The position numbers and the translations under genes are program-made. Positions 9,389 through 16,596 of a stretch of DNA of 41,146 nucleotides are shown here, in pieces. Source of the stretch: Pseudomonadota bacterium. GTDB lineage: Bacteria; Desulfobacterota; Desulfobacteria; Desulfobacterales; RPRI01. The stretch covers positions 1 to 41,146 of the forward strand of contig JAHITX010000090.1 of NCBI GenBank assembly GCA_018817425.1. Direction: 5' to 3'. Position 1 is the first letter of the stretch; every line of letters begins with the position of its first letter. The notes under the pieces are model-generated. The model saw nothing but the letters and a program-made list of their open reading frames with translations, was not told the origin of the DNA and did no database searches.

Positions 9389-10138
9389 TTAAACACGGCC
9401 GATTTTTTTCATAGTATCCCTGAATACTTTATAAAAAAATTCATGATCGGTTAATCCGCGGCTGAAGATTTTACCGAAATCGTTAATATTTTTTAAATTT
9501 ATTATGAGGTTAACGCTTTTTTGAAATGCAGTCATATTATCCATAGTGCGAAACCTGTCGCTTAATAGAGTAACAAATATATTACGTCGTGTTGAAATGG
9601 GCAGGCGTTCGAGATTAAACAATACAGGGTTGGCATCCGGATTGGGGTTTTCGAATTTTTCGTTTAATATAATTACGTCATAAACATGATAACGCATCTT
9701 TTTCATCACATCTCTTCCGTTTTTTGCCACTGTAATGGTATATTCCATCAGATTAAGCGTATCTTGTATTGTTTTTCTAAATGCAGGATCTGATTCGCAA
9801 ACAAGAGCTGTTTTTCCTTCTTCTTCTATAAAATCAAAAGGTTTGTCAGCGGCATCATATGATTCTGATGAGGCAGATTTGTCTGTGTCGGATTCATCCG
9901 AGACTGCTTCATCAAACGAAAAGCTTTCATCTAAGCGGGCTTCATTTATTGAATTGGGGGCAGGCTCGTCCTGGGTTTTTAAATCATCATTATCTGTTTT
10001 AATAGTAGTATTTATCGGGATCTTATTTTTACATTTTGGACATGCAATAAATTTTAGTTCCGAAGGAATTTTTTCATCGGCAACCCTGAACCTGCTGTTG
10101 CATTTGTCACAGTTTATATCCATGGTGTCTTTTTTCAT
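9389..10138 (-). CDS. Zinc-ribbon (MJ0042-type) protein with degenerate receiver domain
   Basis: 249 residues. The N-terminus has a zinc ribbon of the MJ0042 / zinc_ribbon_5 type: CDKC (10-13) and CPKC (33-36), with FRVADEKIP between them. An acidic, Ser-rich linker (about 48-105) follows, then a CheY-like receiver fold from about 109 (TALVCESDPAFRKTIQDTL). The usual phosphoacceptor Asp is replaced: the strand YDVIILNEKF has Asn159 where receivers have Asp, and I see no clear conserved Lys. It is therefore likely a pseudo-receiver not controlled by phosphorylation. The start may be ATG 10138 or ATG 10123 (MDINCDKC): a GGGGG run touches the first and is about 15 nt from the second. It lies downstream of the pilT/pilU-like genes, separated by a MITE-like element. 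Confidence 0.7.
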   Translation of the reverse strand: MKKDTMDINCDKCNSRFRVADEKIPSELKFIACPKCKNKIPINTTIKTDNDDLKTQDEPAPNSINEARLDESFSFDEAVSDESDTDKSASSESYDAADKPFDFIEEEGKTALVCESDPAFRKTIQDTLNLMEYTITVAKNGRDVMKKMRYHVYDVIILNEKFENPNPDANPVLFNLERLPISTRRNIFVTLLSDRFRTMDNMTAFQKSVNLIINLKNINDFGKIFSRGLTDHEFFYKVFRDTMKKIGRV

Positions 10139-10174
10139 CCCCCTAATTATGATAAACTTTAGAAACTGTCAACT

Positions 10175-10316
10175 GAGCCACTTTCAAAACGTTTCAGTTT
10201 GATCAAGCTCAAGGCGGGCGAAAATTTCAACCACAGGAATACATTGAGTATTTCGAGGATTGAAATTTGAGCCCAACGCAGAGATCGGTCAAAATGGGAC
10301 GTTTTGAAACTGGCTC
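10175..10316 (-). mobile_element. 142-bp MITE-like palindromic element, copy 1
   Basis: The element runs from GAGCCACTTTCAAAACG on the left to an inverted match on the right whose complement reads GAGCCAGTTTCAAAACG, with one mismatch in the first 18 bases. The two halves remain partly complementary along the whole length, so a single strand could fold into a long imperfect hairpin. It is flanked by direct repeats AACT (10171-10174 and 10317-10320), read as a 4-bp target-site duplication. It is about 96% identical (6 differences by eye) to the inverse complement of 21583-21724. It encodes no protein. Strand is assigned as opposite to copy 2. Confidence 0.85.
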
Positions 10317-11490
10317 AACTTTTATTTCTTTTTCTTGCATAACCGCGGTCAATTTCAAGATCTTCAATATCGGTTGTTTTTTCTCCTCTTGAGCTTTTAA
10401 CTGTATCGATTCCCCGTCCTACAACTCCTTTACGTGAAGCATAAGAGATTGCAGTTTCTTCAGAAATAAGGCTCTTGCTATAAAGGTCTACGATGAAGTC
10501 ATCAAAAGTTATCATTCCGAAGGGCTTGCCTGCCTGCATAATTTCATAAAATGTTTTATCGTCAGACTCTCCGTTTAATATTATGTCTCTGACCCGTAAA
10601 TTGGTGCCGAGAATTTCAAATGATGCTATACGGCCACCATCAGCTTTAGGCAGCAGCCTTTGGCATACTATCCATCGAATTGTATCAGCGAGACGAATTC
10701 GTATCTGGTTTTCTTCTTCTTTGGGGAACATGCCAAGTATGCGGTTTATCGTTGAGCCGGCATCAATTGTGTGAAGAGTTGAAACTACCAGATGCCCTGT
10801 TTCAGCGGCACTAAGAGCTATTTCAATACTATCCCTGTCTCTCATTTCACCCACAAGAATCACTTTTGGAGCCTGCCTTAAAGCTGCTCTTAAACCGTTT
10901 ACGAATGAGTCAAAGTCAATACCTAACTCACGCTGGTTAAAGGTGGCTTTTTTATGAGGATGTTGGTATTCAATTGGGTCTTCAAGAGTAACAATATGAA
11001 CGGATTTGTTTTCATTTATATACTCAAGCATAGCGGCAAGAGATGTTGATTTGCCGGTACCGGTTGCTCCGGTTACAAGAACGATGCCGTTTCTTTCCAT
11101 TGCTATTTTATAAAATACTTCGGGAAGATCCAAGCCATCTATGGTAGGGACTTTTGTTTCAAGACGCCGCAAAACTATTGAATAATTTCCTGATCTGGCA
11201 AAGATATTTACCCTGAAGCGAGCTTTGCCGGGAAGGCTATAGGATAAATCGCAGGAACCTTCCCGCAAAAGAGTTTCGGTTAGACGATGTTCCTGATTGA
11301 TAAGATTTAATGCCATTATTTCAGTCTGGAAGGGTGTCAATGCTTCAAACTTAGGTGTAATATCAATGCTTATAAGTTCTCCTGAGCTTTCAACTTGCAT
11401 TGGCTTTCCAACCGTGAAATTTAAGTCGGACACATCTTTTTGAGCATCGATCATACTTGTCAAAATATGGTCTATTTCTTGTTTTCTCAT
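10315..11490 (-). CDS. pilU: Type IV pilus retraction ATPase, PilU-like
   Basis: 391 residues, secretion-ATPase (GspE/PilT) superfamily. Visible motifs: Walker A GATGTGKSTS, an Asp-box with VTLEDPIEYQHP, Walker B VILVGEMRDRDSIE, and His-box TGHLVSTLHTIDAG (written in the gene as GHLVVSTLHT). It powers pilus retraction together with PilT. Its gene lies 17 nt downstream of pilT; it is longer than PilT with an extra charged C-terminal tail, which fits the PilU branch, although assignment between PilT paralogues is not certain. AGGA lies 7 nt before the ATG. The TGA stop is shared with the end of the MITE-like element; removing the element would recreate the same stop (AGT TGA). Confidence 0.85.
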   Translation of the reverse strand: MRKQEIDHILTSMIDAQKDVSDLNFTVGKPMQVESSGELISIDITPKFEALTPFQTEIMALNLINQEHRLTETLLREGSCDLSYSLPGKARFRVNIFARSGNYSIVLRRLETKVPTIDGLDLPEVFYKIAMERNGIVLVTGATGTGKSTSLAAMLEYINENKSVHIVTLEDPIEYQHPHKKATFNQRELGIDFDSFVNGLRAALRQAPKVILVGEMRDRDSIEIALSAAETGHLVVSTLHTIDAGSTINRILGMFPKEEENQIRIRLADTIRWIVCQRLLPKADGGRIASFEILGTNLRVRDIILNGESDDKTFYEIMQAGKPFGMITFDDFIVDLYSKSLISEETAISYASRKGVVGRGIDTVKSSRGEKTTDIEDLEIDRGYARKRNKS

Positions 11491-11507
11491 GGCTTGATCC
11501 TGTAAGT

Positions 11508-12590
11508 TTATGCGTCAGTAAAATCTGCCGGCGGATTCTTCAATAGCGGTCTGAATTTGGCTTTTTCATTTGCTTTTGCATATGCATCATCTGCGCTGAT
11601 CCAGCCCTTGTTATACAGCTCCATTATAGCGTCATCCAATAGCTGCATACCGTATTTTTTACCTGTTTGTATCATAGATGCTAGCTGATGTGTTTTCGAT
11701 TCTCTGATAAGGTTACGGACGGCTGGAGTTCCTATCATAATTTCAAGTGCGGGACAACGAGCTTTAATATCGACTCTTTTAAAAAGAACCTGAGCGACAA
11801 TTGCTCTTATTCCATCGGATAAAGTTGAGCGAATTTGCGCCTGTTCGTTTGATGGAAATACTTCTATTATACGGTCAACCGTTTTTGCGGCGCTTGAAGT
11901 ATGCAAAGTTGCAAAAACGAGATGGCCGGTAGATGCAGCTTCAATAGCAAGAGATATTGTTTCAAGGTCGCGCATTTCGCCTACAAGTATAATATCCGGG
12001 TCTTCACGTAAAGCACCTCGAAGGGCAGCAGTAAATGATTTTGTATGTATGCCGACTTCTCTGTGGTTTACAATACACCCCTGACTTTTATGAACAAACT
12101 CAATGGGATCTTCAACAGTGATAATATGATCTCTTCTCTGTCTGTTCGCAACATCAACAATTGCAGCAAGAGTTGTTGATTTACCGCTTCCTGTAGGTCC
12201 TGTAACAAGAACAAGTCCTCTTGGGAGTAGAGCAAGCTTTGATATTACTGCAGGTAGCCCAAGTTGTTCCGCCGTCATTATAGTATTCGGAATTTCCCTG
12301 AAAACGGCCCCTATTCCGTATTTCTGCATGAAAAAATTGGCACGGTAACGGGCAAGTCCGGGGATTTCATATCCGAAATCAAGATCTCCCGTTTCTTCAA
12401 ATTTTTTAATTTTTTCTTCTGGTGTTATTTCATATAACATACTTCTTAATGTATCTGAATCCAGCTCTTTATATTTGACTCTTTCTATATCCCCTCTTAT
12501 CCTGAGTGCAGGAGGTTGCCCTGAAACAAGGTGAAGGTCGGAAGCGCCCTGCTCATTCATCAATTTAAAAAAAGCATCAATTTTTGCCAT
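11508..12590 (-). CDS. pilT: Type IV pilus retraction ATPase PilT
   Basis: 360 residues, the normal PilT length. Motifs in order: N-terminal MNEQGASDLHLVSGQPPALR, Walker A GPTGSGKSTT, Asp-box ITVEDPIEFVHKSQGC, Walker B DIILVGEMRDLETI, His-box TGHLVFATLHTSSAAKTVDR, and a C-terminal QLLDDAIMELYNKG segment. A hexameric cytoplasmic motor that depolymerises the pilus for twitching motility. GGGAG lies 5 nt before the ATG. The related pilus platform gene pilC is about 13 kb away in the window, so the pilus genes are scattered here. Confidence 0.93.
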   Translation of the reverse strand: MAKIDAFFKLMNEQGASDLHLVSGQPPALRIRGDIERVKYKELDSDTLRSMLYEITPEEKIKKFEETGDLDFGYEIPGLARYRANFFMQKYGIGAVFREIPNTIMTAEQLGLPAVISKLALLPRGLVLVTGPTGSGKSTTLAAIVDVANRQRRDHIITVEDPIEFVHKSQGCIVNHREVGIHTKSFTAALRGALREDPDIILVGEMRDLETISLAIEAASTGHLVFATLHTSSAAKTVDRIIEVFPSNEQAQIRSTLSDGIRAIVAQVLFKRVDIKARCPALEIMIGTPAVRNLIRESKTHQLASMIQTGKKYGMQLLDDAIMELYNKGWISADDAYAKANEKAKFRPLLKNPPADFTDA

Positions 12591-12649
12591 AAGAACTCCC
12601 GTTGCAGTATTAACTTTTTATAAATTTAGAAAACAATGCATATATTTGC

Positions 12650-13153
12650 CTAAATAGATTGTTTGAAAGGTTCAACTATTTGTTCTTCTTGCTCAATTGC
12701 TATATGTTCTTCTCTGCTCATTTCTATCAGTTTGGAGTAGGTTTCTATTACAGATGTAATCTGAGCCTCCATTTGTATTCTCTGCCTTTTTAGCTCTGAA
12801 ATATCATTTTGCAATTGAACCAGTTTGTTGTTTGCGCTGCTTAATATTTTTTCAGCTTTTAATTCGGCATCAGCAACAATTAGTTCAGCCGATTTTTGTG
12901 CATTGTCTTTCATCTGTTCAATAACATTCTGGGAATTTATAAGAGCCATTTTAAAAGTTTCTTCGCGGTTTATATACTCTTTTATATCTTGCCTGAGTCT
13001 TTCAGTTTCATTTTTTAACTGGTCGCTTTCATTTAATAATAATTGGTAAGCATCTGCAATATCTTCAAGATATCCATCCACTTCCTCTACATCGAATCCT
13101 CTGAAACTTATCTTGAATTTACGTTGAAAAATATCAAGAGGCGTCAATTTCAT
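12650..13153 (-). CDS. divIVA: DivIVA domain cell-pole/division protein
   Basis: 167 residues. The first 45 carry the DivIVA N-terminal lipid-binding pattern (MKLTPLDIFQRKFKISFRGF then DVEEVDGYLEDIADAY). Most of the remainder to about 150 is a charged heptad-rich coiled coil, with ENVIEQMKDNAQKSAELIVADAE-type helix (QNVIEQMK in the gene). DivIVA proteins form curved-membrane scaffolds at poles and septa. AGGAG lies 6 nt before the ATG. Its neighbours yggT and the divergently read proC form the conserved division/proline neighbourhood seen in many bacteria. Confidence 0.85.
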   Translation of the reverse strand: MKLTPLDIFQRKFKISFRGFDVEEVDGYLEDIADAYQLLLNESDQLKNETERLRQDIKEYINREETFKMALINSQNVIEQMKDNAQKSAELIVADAELKAEKILSSANNKLVQLQNDISELKRQRIQMEAQITSVIETYSKLIEMSREEHIAIEQEEQIVEPFKQSI

Positions 13154-13181
13154 TTTATACTCCTACTTTTATAATTTAAAA

Positions 13182-13478
13182 TCATGAAAGCGTTAAAGCA
13201 AGTTGCTGAAGGCTTCTTACAAGAAAATTTTCCAGAAAAACTATTGCAAGAATTACTATGATAGGTGCAAGATCTAAGCCGCCCATATGAGGTATCCTTG
13301 AACGTATCGGATCAAGAACAGGTTCGGTGACGTTATGAATAAATCTGACTATTTGATTATAGGGATCAGGGTTTACCCAGGATAATATAGCCCTTGCAAT
13401 TATAATCCACATATAAAATTTTAATATATATGCGATTACTACAGCAGTAGCAGCAAGAAAATTTCCAAGAATGGACAT
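13182..13478 (-). CDS. YggT family membrane protein
   Basis: 98 residues with two hydrophobic membrane segments (about 8-28 and 66-90) around the family signature RAILSWVNPDPYNQIVRFIH and TEPVLDPIRSRIPHMGGLDL. YggT/CCB3-type proteins are small integral membrane proteins linked to division and osmotic tolerance, with no assigned chemistry. GAGGT precedes the ATG. It is the first gene of a probable minus-strand operon yggT-divIVA, and is divergent from proC across a 188-bp intergenic region. Confidence 0.88.
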   Translation of the reverse strand: MSILGNFLAATAVVIAYILKFYMWIIIARAILSWVNPDPYNQIVRFIHNVTEPVLDPIRSRIPHMGGLDLAPIIVILAIVFLENFLVRSLQQLALTLS

Positions 13479-13591
13479 CTATGACCTCATAAAATATGTT
13501 ATTGACGAATTATCTGCTTTTCATTAAATTCAATTTTATATATAACTAATTATATTTTCAAAGAATAGTCAAGAGATTTTGTTAATAATCA

Positions 13592-13620
13592 TTGACATAA
13601 ACAAAATTTATAAATATTCA
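13592..13620 (+). promoter_or_regulatory. Candidate proC promoter
   Basis: TTGACA at 13592-13597 and TATTCA at 13615-13620 with 17 nt spacing. This would start transcription about 40 nt before the proC ATG. The -35 is a perfect match and the -10 is moderate. Confidence 0.45.
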
Positions 13621-13666
13621 TTCAGGATAAACATTATATTATTTGCATGAAGGATTGGGAGGTTAC

Positions 13667-14518
13667 ATGGCTTTGCTTAACAGAAAAACCGGCTTTATCG
13701 GAGCCGGAAATATGGCTGAAGCTTTTATAGGAGCTATTACCAGATCAGGCATTATCGCTTCTTCAAAGGTTTTTGCAAGTGACGTAAACACGGAGCGGTT
13801 AAGTTTGCTGAAAAAAAAATATGGCATATCAGCAATAAATGATAATTTTAAAGTATTCTCCATGTGCGATATAGTGATACTTGCTGTAAAACCGCAGCAT
13901 ATACCAGCTGTATTAAAACAAATTACAAGTCATGAAGATTATGGCATTGATGGCAGAAAGCTTATTATTTCAATTGCTGCCGGGATCACTTTGGAAAAAA
14001 TAGAAAGCATATTATATTCTCCATTGAATAAAGAAAATATAATCAATCTTCCGATAATCAGAGTTATGCCAAACACTCCTGCACTTGTTTTATCCGGTAT
14101 GTCCGGAATGGCTCCAAACAGGCATGCTACTTCAGATGATATTAATGTTATTAGAACAATTCTTGAAGCAATGGGGAAAGTTATTGAATTTGAGGAAAAA
14201 GAACTTGATGCTGTTACGGCTCTATCAGGTTCCGGACCTGCGTATATTTTTTATCTTGTTGAATCCATGATTCAGGGGGGTGTAAATATAGGATTAGATC
14301 CTTATGATGCGACAAAACTTACCATTGAAACTATAAAAGGGTCTGTAGCCCTTTTGGAGGAAATGAATGAAGCTCCGGAATTATTGCGAAAACGCGTAAC
14401 TTCACCTGGAGGTACAACAGAAGCTGCATTTAAGGTGCTGGAAAAAAAGAAGGTGAAAGAAATAATAGCGGAGGCTATAGCTGCTGCTGCCAGAAGATCC
14501 GCTGAGCTCAGCCGCTAA
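13667..14518 (+). CDS. proC: Pyrroline-5-carboxylate reductase
   Basis: 283 residues. Reduces 1-pyrroline-5-carboxylate to proline with NAD(P)H. N-terminal Rossmann motif TGFIGAGNMAEAFIGAI, ILAVKPQHIPAVL strand, then IRVMPNTPALVLSGMSGM, and the signature ALSGSGPAYIFYLVESM with VTSPGGTTEAA in the C-terminal dimerisation domain. I start at ATG 13667, which has GGGAGG 4 nt upstream; a TTG at 13643 is in frame but has no comparable site. Stop TAA at 14516-14518. Confidence 0.95.
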   Translation: MALLNRKTGFIGAGNMAEAFIGAITRSGIIASSKVFASDVNTERLSLLKKKYGISAINDNFKVFSMCDIVILAVKPQHIPAVLKQITSHEDYGIDGRKLIISIAAGITLEKIESILYSPLNKENIINLPIIRVMPNTPALVLSGMSGMAPNRHATSDDINVIRTILEAMGKVIEFEEKELDAVTALSGSGPAYIFYLVESMIQGGVNIGLDPYDATKLTIETIKGSVALLEEMNEAPELLRKRVTSPGGTTEAAFKVLEKKKVKEIIAEAIAAAARRSAELSR

Positions 14519-14649
14519 GAATCATTCCGGTTTTTGTTAAAACAAAACAGATTTATGGTAATTGTTGAGATGATATTTGAAGATGCAAAGGTTTTTAACA
14601 ACTTGATATTCATTCTCTTATTATTTGGCATAATTGCGCAAAATATTTC

Positions 14650-14678
14650 TTGACACAAAAATTTATAGCTGTTAATAA
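14650..14678 (+). promoter_or_regulatory. Promoter of the ilv operon
   Basis: TTGACA at 14650-14655 and TAATAA at 14673-14678, spaced by exactly 17 nt. The predicted start near 14685 lies just before the leader peptide. Both hexamers are close to the sigma-70 consensus, and the position fits the attenuator that follows. Confidence 0.75.
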
Positions 14679-14713
14679 ACTTAAGGAAAAGGGAGTTGAA
14701 TATTATATTTATT

Positions 14714-14818
14714 ATGAAGATCTTATCCATTAACAACCTTATTTCAAATGTCACAGTACTACTAGTCCTAGTGGGGATAATTCTTCCCCTTGGAAGAAAT
14801 GGGTTGGTAATGGCTTAG
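14714..14818 (+). CDS. Branched-chain amino acid leader peptide (ilv attenuator)
   Basis: A 34-residue frame from ATG 14714 to TAG 14816-14818, beginning MKILSINNLIS. It then carries a dense run of control codons at 14750-14791 that reads V-T-V-L-L-V-L-V-G-I-I-L-P-L, exactly the end products of the downstream genes. An in-frame TTG at 14696 (AAGGA 8 nt upstream, adding NIIFI) is a possible alternative start. The frame lies between a good promoter and an intrinsic terminator placed just before ilvD. By analogy with enterobacterial IlvL, ribosome stalling on Val/Leu/Ile codons would expose 14802-14813 and permit read-through. Function is inferred from arrangement; no homologue was checked. Confidence 0.82.
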   Translation: MKILSINNLISNVTVLLVLVGIILPLGRNGLVMA

Positions 14819-14861
14819 CTTTTCACCATATAAAAAGAAAATACAAAAACCGTTATCAACC
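14802..14861 (+). promoter_or_regulatory. Antiterminator of the ilv attenuator
   Basis: GGTTGGTAATGG (14802-14813, inside the leader-peptide end) can pair over all 12 bases with CCGTTATCAACC (14850-14861), using two G-U pairs. The second arm overlaps the left arm of the terminator, so the structures exclude each other. A ribosome at the leader stop (14816) would cover the first arm and favour termination. A 7-bp hairpin TTCTTCC/GGAAGAA (14781-14798) just before may act as a pause site. Confidence 0.75.
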
Positions 14862-14888
14862 ATAAAAAGCTGATAACGGTTTTTTTTT
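14845..14888 (+). terminator. Intrinsic terminator (attenuator) before ilvD
   Basis: A perfect 14-bp stem (14845-14858 with 14871-14884, core CCGTTATCA/TGATAACGG), a 12-nt loop, and a run of nine T at 14880-14888. It ends just before the ilvD ribosome site, so it must be regulated or bypassed for the operon to be expressed. Confidence 0.9.
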
Positions 14889-14901
14889 GGAGGGAGTTTG
14901 C

Positions 14902-16572
14902 ATGAAAAGTGATCTTGTAAAAAAAGGCATAGAAAGGGCGCCTCACAGGAGCCTGTTTAAAGCAATGGGCTATACCGATATGGAAATTAACAGACCTCTT
15001 ATCGGCATCGCAAATTCGGCAAATGATATTATACCAGGCCATATCCATCTTGATAAAATTGTAGAAGCTGTGAAGGCTGGCGTTTATATGGGTGGAGGGA
15101 CTCCTATTGCATTTGGTGTTATCGGGGTTTGTGACGGTATTGCAATGAACCATGAAGGTATGAAATATTCACTTGCAAGCAGAGAACTTATAGCAGATTC
15201 TATAGAAGTTATGGCTACAGCGCATGCATTTGATGCTCTTGTGCTTGTGCCAAATTGTGATAAAATAATTCCGGGCATGCTGATGGCTGCCGCACGTCTT
15301 GATATTCCTTCAATAGTTATAAGCGGAGGTCCGATGCTGGCCGGGAGAAAACCCAATTCAACGGGTTCGGAAAAGATTGATTTAATCAGTGTTTTTGAAT
15401 CCGTAGGTGCTGTGCTTTCAGGAAGCATGAGCGAGGACGAGCTTTCCTTGATTGAAGATGCCGCTTGTCCTACATGCGGATCATGTGCCGGTATGTTTAC
15501 TGCAAATTCCATGAACTGCTTAACGGAAGCAATAGGAATGGGCTTGCCTGGCAATGGAACAATTCCTGCTGTAATGTCGGCCAGAATAAGGCTGGCAAAA
15601 GAGGCCGGCATTCAAATTATGAGCCTTCTTGAAAAAAATATTACACCAAGTAAGATATTAACGGAAAAAGCTTTTAAAAACGCTCTTGCAGTTGATATGG
15701 CACTTGGTTGTTCCACTAATACTGTTTTGCATCTTGCGGCACTTGCTAGTGAAGCAAATTTTAATTTTGATCTTGATATGATAAATGAGATAAGCAAAGC
15801 TGTTCCTCACCTTTGCTCACTAAGTCCGGGCGGCAAAGATCATATTGAAGATCTTGACAGAGCAGGCGGTATTCAGGCTGTGTTAAAGGAACTTTTTGGA
15901 GCAAACCTTATTGACGGAGGTTGTATAACCGTAACCGGAAAAAGCGTTATAGAAAATATTGAAAATGCACAAGTAATTGACAACAATGTTATACGTCCTA
16001 TTGGAGATCCATACCATAAAGTAGGCGGTCTTGCAGTACTTTACGGAAACATTGCACCTGACGGCTGTGTGGTCAAACAATCCGCAGTTCTTAATGAAAT
16101 GTTAAAGCATGAAGGACCGGCAAGGGTCTTTAATTCTGAGGAAGAAGCAAGCAGTGCAATAATGTCCGGAAAAATACAAAAAGGAGATGTTATAGTAGTG
16201 CGTTATGAAGGACCTATGGGAGGACCCGGTATGCGTGAAATGCTTACTCCGACTTCGGCTATAGCCGGAATGAAACTGGATGCTCATGTTGCTCTTTTGA
16301 CAGACGGGCGTTTTTCAGGAGGAACAAGGGGAGCTGCAATCGGACATATATCTCCTGAAGCCATGCAGGGAGGTCCTATAGCAATTGTTGAAAATAATGA
16401 TATAATAGCTATTGATATTCCGGGCCAAAAAATAACTCTTAAAGTTTCTGATGAAGAAATTGCAAAAAGATTATCCTTATGGACAAAGCCTGCGCCAAAA
16501 ATTTCTCATGGGTATATGGCAAGATATTCAAAAATGGTGTCTTCAGCAAGCCAGGGAGCAATTACTAAATAA
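14902..16572 (+). CDS. ilvD: Dihydroxy-acid dehydratase
   Basis: 556 residues. Dehydrates 2,3-dihydroxy-isovalerate and -methylvalerate to the 2-oxo acids, the third common step of valine and isoleucine synthesis. Iron-sulfur ligand motifs are visible: [10 protein letters not shown] (Cys119) and [16 protein letters not shown] (Cys192 region). At the first ligand position it has IIPGH, as in the E. coli type, which fits a [4Fe-4S] enzyme. C-terminal [19 protein letters not shown] is the substrate/metal site. Start at ATG 14902, with GGAGGGAG ending 5-6 nt upstream; an in-frame TTG at 14887 lies inside the terminator T-run and is rejected. First structural gene of the ilv cluster. Confidence 0.96.
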   Translation: MKSDLVKKGIERAPHRSLFKAMGYTDMEINRPLIGIANSANDIIPGHIHLDKIVEAVKAGVYMGGGTPIAFGVIGVCDGIAMNHEGMKYSLASRELIADSIEVMATAHAFDALVLVPNCDKIIPGMLMAAARLDIPSIVISGGPMLAGRKPNSTGSEKIDLISVFESVGAVLSGSMSEDELSLIEDAACPTCGSCAGMFTANSMNCLTEAIGMGLPGNGTIPAVMSARIRLAKEAGIQIMSLLEKNITPSKILTEKAFKNALAVDMALGCSTNTVLHLAALASEANFNFDLDMINEISKAVPHLCSLSPGGKDHIEDLDRAGGIQAVLKELFGANLIDGGCITVTGKSVIENIENAQVIDNNVIRPIGDPYHKVGGLAVLYGNIAPDGCVVKQSAVLNEMLKHEGPARVFNSEEEASSAIMSGKIQKGDVIVVRYEGPMGGPGMREMLTPTSAIAGMKLDAHVALLTDGRFSGGTRGAAIGHISPEAMQGGPIAIVENNDIIAIDIPGQKITLKVSDEEIAKRLSLWTKPAPKISHGYMARYSKMVSSASQGAITK

Positions 16573-16596
16573 TATCACGGCACACTAAGAGGACTT

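Noticed and set aside
10315-12590. The two pilT-like genes as a recent duplication
   Set aside because: The proteins differ throughout, in length and in motif details, so they are old paralogues (PilT and PilU types).
13486-13560. tRNA or small RNA between yggT and proC
   Set aside because: No cloverleaf or strong hairpin with a T-run is present; the region is simple AT-rich promoter sequence.
14590-14900. T-box or amino acid riboswitch in front of ilvD
   Set aside because: There is no T-box sequence or specifier-loop pattern, and the leader peptide with mutually exclusive stems explains the region better.
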